From Lunularia cruciata (taxonomy: Eukaryota; Streptophyta; Marchantiopsida; Lunulariales; Lunulariaceae), in contig OX419760.1 in the NCBI GenBank assembly GCA_948567375.1, forward strand, positions 2,108,001 to 2,172,000: a stretch of DNA of 64,000 nt, given 5' to 3'. Within the stretch, counting starts at the first letter, position 1. Each line of letters opens with the position of its first letter. A program made the position numbers and the translations under genes. The notes under the pieces are model-generated. The model made no database searches. It was not told the origin of the DNA and saw only the letters and a program-made list of their open reading frames with translations. Positions 58,631-64,000 of this stretch are shown piece by piece.

Positions 58631-60029
58631 AATCAACTCCTGTGTCAAACTCCAACTCAAAGTCAATCTCTTCCCTTACTGGGACCTGAGATACATGCTG
58701 ATACCGAGTGCCACTCTGAGTAAACTCACCACATACTGCAGGGCTATCTCCTCTGGAATCCCCAAAGAACTCAATCGTGACCAAGTAACCGCAACAGCAA
58801 ACTCAAACCACCAACTGCACCCGCAAGTCGCAACCGCAAGTGCCCCACCAAGTGCCAATACCAACTAAGCATCACCCACTAATGTAACTCTAATCGAGAT
58901 AACTACACTAGGGGAAAGGGCAACCTGTAACCTGCCATCATAACACACACTCTCACGGTGTGCAGGTCATCACTTCTTGCCTCACCGGAGAAAAAAAAGA
59001 TAATTTGACTGGTCATCATTCCAGCCTCACTATCGAGAGCACACCAGAGCACCAATGCTCAAAAGTTAGGGCACCTCACACAAATGTGGTGCACAAACAG
59101 GAAGTAGAGAATGGAGGGGGTCCAATCACAAGAAATCTAAACAAAAACCTTCCATCTCATAACACAACACGAGATTGACTCTATCACCATTTGGCATTTG
59201 ACATAAGAGAAGTTTGTATCTAAATCCTAAGCTACCAAGATCACCAAGAATAGGATCAAACTGCCTCTCCTAGCCAAAGCTACATGTGTATAGATAATAG
59301 TGACATAGTCACTAGGAGAACAAGTGAGGGTGAACCAATTGACTAGGGCACCAATCTAGGAATAAGAGATCTAAGGGTCAAACCCTATTGCGCACTATCT
59401 AGTAGGAAAGGCAGATTTTGCCAACCAATGACCAAGATCTACTCTAAACTAGTTAGCCTCACGCTTGTTGGCCCTTCTAGGCCTTCATAGCCTCTCATAG
59501 CCCACAGCCATATGCCTTGAAGCCTCTAAACACCCAAATGAGGCCTTTCTTCTTGCCACTTTGAACCTCCTCCAAACTTGCGAAACTCCTCCAAATCTGG
59601 CCAAAATCTGATATAAAATGCAGCTAAAATCTGACGTAAACCCTAAAGTTGGCTGACTGCCAAATCCCCCGCTAACTTTCTACTCAAGCTAAATTGAAAA
59701 CACGAGTTTCTCCAAATCAAAAATTCATGAGAATAGCTTCACAACTCCACCTTCAATTTGACTTTCTGAGCCCAACTTGCAACAAATTGGTCTTGCCTTC
59801 ACCTCTTGAGCTCAAAATCACAACCACTACTCAAAATTTTCTCCTTCTTTGCTCAAAATTTGGCCAGTGCTTCCGCACACTGTCTGCCTTATTGCCAAAT
59901 TTGCATCAATTGAACGAGCTTTTGCACACTAGGGAAAAGTTGAACTTGAATTGAGCTACCAACGATCCACCGAGCTTGGAGATACCACCGACACTCAAAG
60001 TTCCTGCACTCGATTTCCCCCCTGACTTC
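58631..60029 (-). other. 5' leader of the methyltransferase gypsy element
   Basis: There is no clear coding signal between gag and the right LTR-like block. The frames at 58,960 and 59,694 (plus) are not convincing. I did not find a standard initiator-Met primer-binding site. Confidence 0.4.
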
Positions 60030-60498
60030 ACTTCTTTGATGTAATCAAATTGTTTATCACTCTCAACTCAACTCAACTCAACTCAGATTAGTACTTGATT
60101 TGTCACTTTATAATTTGCCAACAATTGGGCACTGATTACAATCAAGCCACACCCACTCAAGCATAGAGAATCCAGGTGACACTCACCGGCCTCTGTCCAC
60201 CATAGCCAAGAACTTGAAGGTTCAATATCAGAGAAGTGAGCTCTCTGGAGCTGCACTTTGAAAGTATACCCCCTGGACTTGAGCTAGGTCTGAACCCTAA
60301 TGGTCCCGCTGACGGCACACTTGATGGTGCAAACAGTGCAAAGTGATGGTGGGCCCCACCGTGAAGTCAGTACCCCAAACACAAAATCTGACTCTCGGAA
60401 AGTAGTCTCTGAGGAATTGCTGAAATAACTCTAACTACTTTCACTGCAACTCTAGTGTCCGAGCAATCTAGATGCGACACTACAAATGGCGTGACACA
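60030..60498 (-). repeat. LTR-like block of methyltransferase gypsy element, copy 2 (element 5' side, truncated)
   Basis: It matches 930-1375 and 50,359-50,735, including TGGTCCCGCTGACGGCACAC and GACACTACAAATGGCGTGAC. It contains (CTCAA)5 at about 60,061-60,087. Homology stops at 60,498, so the GTATATACAT ... GTGCCACA end seen in the other copies is missing here. Confidence 0.6.
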
Positions 60499-62047
60499 TG
60501 TTCCATAACTCATGCTATCTCCCTTGCCGCACTAATCTATGGAAGTGAACCACCATACCAATGCAAAACCACACAACCCACCGGTTTTGTTTATTGATAG
60601 GAGAATTTGCACATAGCATTTGCATTTGTAGATGATGAATTTGAATATTTGAAAGCGGCATTTGGGGTCAGCCAAAAAACTTCATAAATCCCACTCTAAG
60701 AATCACCCACCAAAAAAACATGGCAACTCTCTTAAGAAGCCACATCATCTCTTTTGAAAATAATTTATTTACTACGGCAGTCCTAAACATTTTTATATAA
60801 TGCTTGATTTTATAAATGAATGCAAATTGCATATGATATACCGTAAATTTTTTTACAAAGTGTTCATTTATTAGCACCTCATCTCCTTACAAAGTTCACT
60901 CAAAATAGTTCCGAAGTATGTTATTTATCTCATAGACATCCGTCAAAACTATTTTTGAGACTCCCTAATGCATGCCTATGGAAAAAGCTTTTCTTAAACT
61001 TTAGAATTTCCTCCCTTACCATCCACAAGAGTTCTAATTGTTTGATACTTTATCAAAGCATCACCCATTTGACATACAATAGGTACAATATCCTTAAACT
61101 CCATCCAACCCTATATCCTGTACTTGGTGAAATAAGTCTATGCTCTCAATTACAAAATAAAGCAATTTGCCTTGAGTACTTATTCAAAAGACTTAAAAAT
61201 CAAATGAAATATCAAAGATTATGCTATTGGTCTCCACTTCTTGTATTTAGCTTGCACAAATAAGATTGCTTTTGTTTTGTATTACTATAGTCACATATTA
61301 TGGAGAATATTCTCAAGGAGCAAAAGGTCAAATGAATATCAACATTATGGCTATAGAATTTAATAGAGTCCATCTTGTTCCACAAAGAATAGTAAACAAC
61401 TTTGATGGAAAACATTGTCTATTGACAAAGATGAGAAATAAATGAAGGCTGCAAAAAGACTGTAGAGCTTGCTGTAGCTTAAAAGAATTCCGTGGCTTGG
61501 GTGTGTCAAGATACATGCACAACATTCCAATTTCAAGTTGCAAAAAAGTATCCACTCCTAATAATTATGATTTTGTTATTTGGTGATCAAGCAATTATAA
61601 GTTCTATTCTTTGATGACCGGAAGAAGATTTCTTGCTATTAGACATGATTTTGATGTAGAGCAAAGTGATGAAAAATGGCTTGGGGTGTGTAAAGAAATC
61701 TATGACACTCCAATTTCAAATTGCAAGAAAGCATCAACTCTTAGGAATTATGAACTTTGTTATTTGATGACGGGGAGAAGATCTTTTACTGTTCAAAGAA
61801 GATTAGGCGTATAGTAAAGCAATAAAAAATGACAAGCAATTGTTGTAGCCTATGAGTGCAATAATGTATAAAATTAAGTGTTTATTGCTTCTTAAAATTC
61901 ATATTTGATTGCAAATTTTTATATGTGGCTAGCTATATTGGTGGGTCATGATTCAAGAAAACATGAGCAGAATTGTGTCATGTTATCTTACAAAACCCAT
62001 TTTGGAAAGCATACTTATAGTTGAAGCATTGTTGAAAGAATGCACAT
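60499..62047. other. AT-rich non-coding tract with an imperfect direct repeat
   Basis: Similar composition to 47.4-49.9 kb. CCAATTTCAAGTTGCAAAAA and the following ~55 bp at about 61,527 recur at about 61,709 with changes, and GATGACCGGAAGAAGATTT at 61,612 recurs at 61,768. No gene is recognised. Confidence 0.5.
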
Positions 62048-62458
62048 TGTAATAGTATGGAGTTTAGCGATGTAGTTAGTAAGGCTAACAAAGTAGAGAA
62101 TAAACCAAATTAGCCTAAAATATTCCAAAAGCATCTAGAAAGCTTCTTGGGAAGCTTCCTGACTAGTTAACTTGTGCTCAAAGCAGGTAGCTTCTAGAAG
62201 TTTCTAATTAGCTTAACTTGCATGCCAAGTATGCAGCTTCTAGAAAGAAGCTTCTTGAGAAGCTTCCTAGTTAACTTGGCTTGCACTCTAAGAAAATGGC
62301 TCAAGGAAGCTTCTTGAGAAGCTTCTCAAAGGCCTTGTATGCTATCTATAAATACCAAAGCCAAAGCTCATGCTAGGCATTCAGATTTTTTACTCATTCA
62401 AGTGTCCCAATATGAGTTTCCATTCTCCTATTTCTCTCCTTGGTCTTGGTCTTTTACA
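62048..62458 (+). repeat. 5' LTR of a third gypsy element
   Basis: It starts TGTAATAG and ends CTTTTACA, giving matching terminal inverted bases, and is followed after one base by a primer-binding site. It is about 411 bp. It contains three GAAGCTTC-type palindrome clusters and a TATA box. The partner 3' LTR lies outside the window. Confidence 0.72.
62137..62354 (+). promoter_or_regulatory. LTR promoter: GAAGCTTC palindrome clusters and TATA box
   Basis: The clusters are AAAGCTTCTTGGGAAGCTTC (62,139-62,158), AGAAGCTTCTTGAGAAGCTT (62,246 on) and GGAAGCTTCTTGAGAAGCTT (62,305 on). They contain alternating GAA and TTC blocks like heat-shock elements, though the spacing is not perfect. TATAAATA follows at 62,347-62,354, so transcription probably starts near 62,380. 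Confidence 0.5.
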
Positions 62459-62459
62459 T

Positions 62460-62471
62460 TGGTATCAGAGC
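62460..62471 (+). promoter_or_regulatory. Primer-binding site (initiator Met tRNA)
   Basis: TGGTATCAGAGC, identical to the site at 6837-6848. Confidence 0.9.
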
Positions 62472-62480
62472 AAGAATGGG

Positions 62481-62665
62481 ATGGATGGAATTTATAGACC
62501 ACCAAATCCACTTCTGCCAAACTATTGGGATTTTCATGTCCAGATATTATCCAAGCATCGTTTCACACAATTCATCACCTCGCACTTTGGGTAGGATTTT
62601 CTATATATGATCACCGTGTCTAAGGAACCCTTGATACTTTTGGTTGTAACTTATGGAGAATGGTG
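62481..62665 (+). pseudogene. Leader ORF between PBS and gag, relative of the one at 6967
   Basis: The frame MDGIYRPPNPLLPNYWDFHV, then FITSHFG, and after a frameshift SKEPLILLVVTYGEWW, follows the module seen at 6967-7197 (MDAPRGQ..., FHIKV, YHFG, SPNPVILPVVIYDREWD). Position after the PBS is the same in both elements. Function unknown. Confidence 0.45.
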
Positions 62666-62719
62666 GACTTGCTGCATCTATGTGTTAATCACTTAGATAA
62701 AGTGAGAGTAGTGGGATAG

Positions 62720-63600
62720 AATAGTAGCTATGGCAACAATATCGGACGTTATCCTTGCGATGCAACAACAACAGTAAGGTGCTCAACAAAATTGAGCACC
62801 TTACTTGATTGATGGATGAACAAGATCAACAACAGCAAGAACAAATAGAGAGAGCGCCAATTTGAGATGGAGAAGATTGCATTCAATTTCTAGAACCCAA
62901 GGTATTTGAAGGCAAGAATTTTCCAAGCACAGTGGAGAATTTTATGTTTGACTACTAAAGTTACTTTGAAGCCACCAATCTTCAAGGTGAATGGAAATAG
63001 ATTCTCTTGGCCTCTAGCAAATTAGATGGTGTGGCAAAACTTTGGTGGCAATGTTGAGTGGAGCGAGCTGAACGACAGATTGTTGCACCAATTTTGACAT
63101 GGGTAGAGTTCAAGGATGCAATATTGGGTCGGTTTCAAACTATAAATGCCACCTGTGCCGCATGAGATAAATTGGCAGAGTTGAAGCAAGTTGGCTCAAT
63201 AAGGAGCTACATCACATAGATTCAAAACATCATCATGCAGATTCTAGATATACAAGAAATTGAAGTTCTAGATCGATTTGTGTGGGGATAGAAGTCACGA
63301 ACTAAATTGGAAGTGACCATGAGGGATCACAAAATGTAGAAGAAGCCATGCAATTGGCTGAGCGCTTTGATTCCTTGGTTGCGATAACTTGGTCTTGACC
63401 TCGACTTACACAAGGCCTACCAGTACACTATGCACGGGTGGAAGAACCGGCACCAATGGAGATCAATGCTATCCAACGGAGACCACTTGGTATAGTGGAT
63501 GGAGAAAGATTGCAACAAAATGGAGGTTGTTTTTATTTTGCCAAGTTAGACATCACATTGCTGAATGCCCACTTAGGAATGGGTGACCTTGACAAGTTGC
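62720..63600 (+). pseudogene. Gypsy gag of the third element, decayed
   Basis: The gag core reads EPKVFEGKNFPSTVENFMFD, then ASSKLDGVAKLWWQC, then WVEFKDAILGRFQTINA and LAELKQVGSIRSYIT. A zinc-knuckle remnant occurs at about 63,525-63,580 (C, H and C of QVRHHIAECPL in one frame, CFYFA in another). Stops at about 62,957, 63,000, 63,057, 63,165, 63,218 and 63,290 break it. Confidence 0.75.
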
Positions 63601-63699
63601 CCAGATGGAGATTGTGGAACAGAATGATCAGGGAAATGAGGAATCCCAATAGGAGATTCCGAGCCGCTTATTGGGAGCTTGATTAGTTCTAATGGGATT

Positions 63700-64000
63700 G
63701 AATGCTCCACTTATGCAAGTTTGCTTCACTTGCAAGGTACAATATCTAATAAGGATTGTAGGATTTAAGTTGATTCTGGAAGTTCAGCGAATTGCATGTC
63801 TATGCAAGTAGCAAAGGAATTGGGTATTCCTATCAAGCCAATGTTTGGAAATAGTTTGATGATGGCGGATGGTAGAAAGGGTTCTGCATTCCGCACCTCA
63901 CATCCTATTACCTTCAAGATTGGGAAGGAGTATTTGGAGTGTATGAGGTTTGTAGTAGCACCTCTACACTATGATATCATTCTGGATCTACCTTGGCTTG
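63700..64000 (+). pseudogene. Gypsy protease of the third element, cut by window edge
   Basis: VDSGSSANCMSMQVAKELGI contains the Asp-Ser-Gly active site and is followed by MADGRKGS and by YDIILDLPWL, the usual ILGMPWL-like end. A TAA lies just before it (CRI, stop, VDSG). The element continues beyond the window. Confidence 0.75.

Overview
This is nuclear DNA from a land plant. The evidence is intron-rich genes with GT/AG junctions, a plant-type ABCC transporter close to Arabidopsis ABCC13, a plant A-type cytochrome P450, a probable plastid-targeted ankyrin protein, and dense decayed Ty3/gypsy and Ty1/copia elements. The mix of retroelements (a gypsy lineage with a DNMT3-like methyltransferase and a PHD finger beside ordinary chromoviruses) makes me favour a bryophyte or other early-diverging lineage. 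The species is not determined.

Layout. 0.58-13.6 kb is a nest of retroelements: a minus-strand gypsy copy with methyltransferase and PHD finger (0.8-6.1 kb), a plus-strand chromodomain gypsy element with both LTRs (6139-12706), and a copia gag fragment (12.7-13.1 kb). All of it interrupts a repeat whose uninterrupted relative lies at 22.7-23.06 kb in reverse. 13.5-17 kb holds tandem repeats and a copia RNase H fragment. 17.4-19.5 kb is a P450 pseudogene. 20-24 kb holds SINE-like repeats, microsatellites, a fold-back repeat and a decayed F-box/kelch gene. 24.45-25.05 kb is an intact single-exon ankyrin gene. 27.15-39.6 kb (N-terminus probably to about 40.1 kb or further) is a minus-strand ABCC gene whose 28 reconstructed exons add up to 1298 codons in one frame; one TMD2 exon appears to be missing. 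44.6-46.5 kb is a minus-strand gene for a conserved plant protein of unknown function. 47.4-62 kb is an AT-rich tract that contains a second, fuller copy of the methyltransferase gypsy element (about 50.2-60.5 kb, minus). From 62.05 kb to the right edge runs the 5' part of another plus-strand gypsy element.

Main discovery. The 50-60 kb element, and its sister at 1-6 kb, carry a complete but mutated C5-cytosine methyltransferase between protease and reverse transcriptase. Motifs I, IV (PCQ), VI (ENV), VIII, IX and X occur in non-permuted order and look DNMT3-like. A PHD finger follows the integrase at the end of the polyprotein. The element therefore joins a DNA-methylation writer and a probable histone-tail reader to a retrotransposon. 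Both copies are broken by stops, many explicable as C-to-T changes at CAG, CAA or CGA codons. The neighbouring plus-strand chromovirus uses a chromodomain instead and has an unusual leader ORF with two diverged copies of a roughly 55-residue module.

The host genes do not form a pathway. The window reads as sparse single-copy genes separated by repeats, some of which have entered the introns of the ABCC gene.
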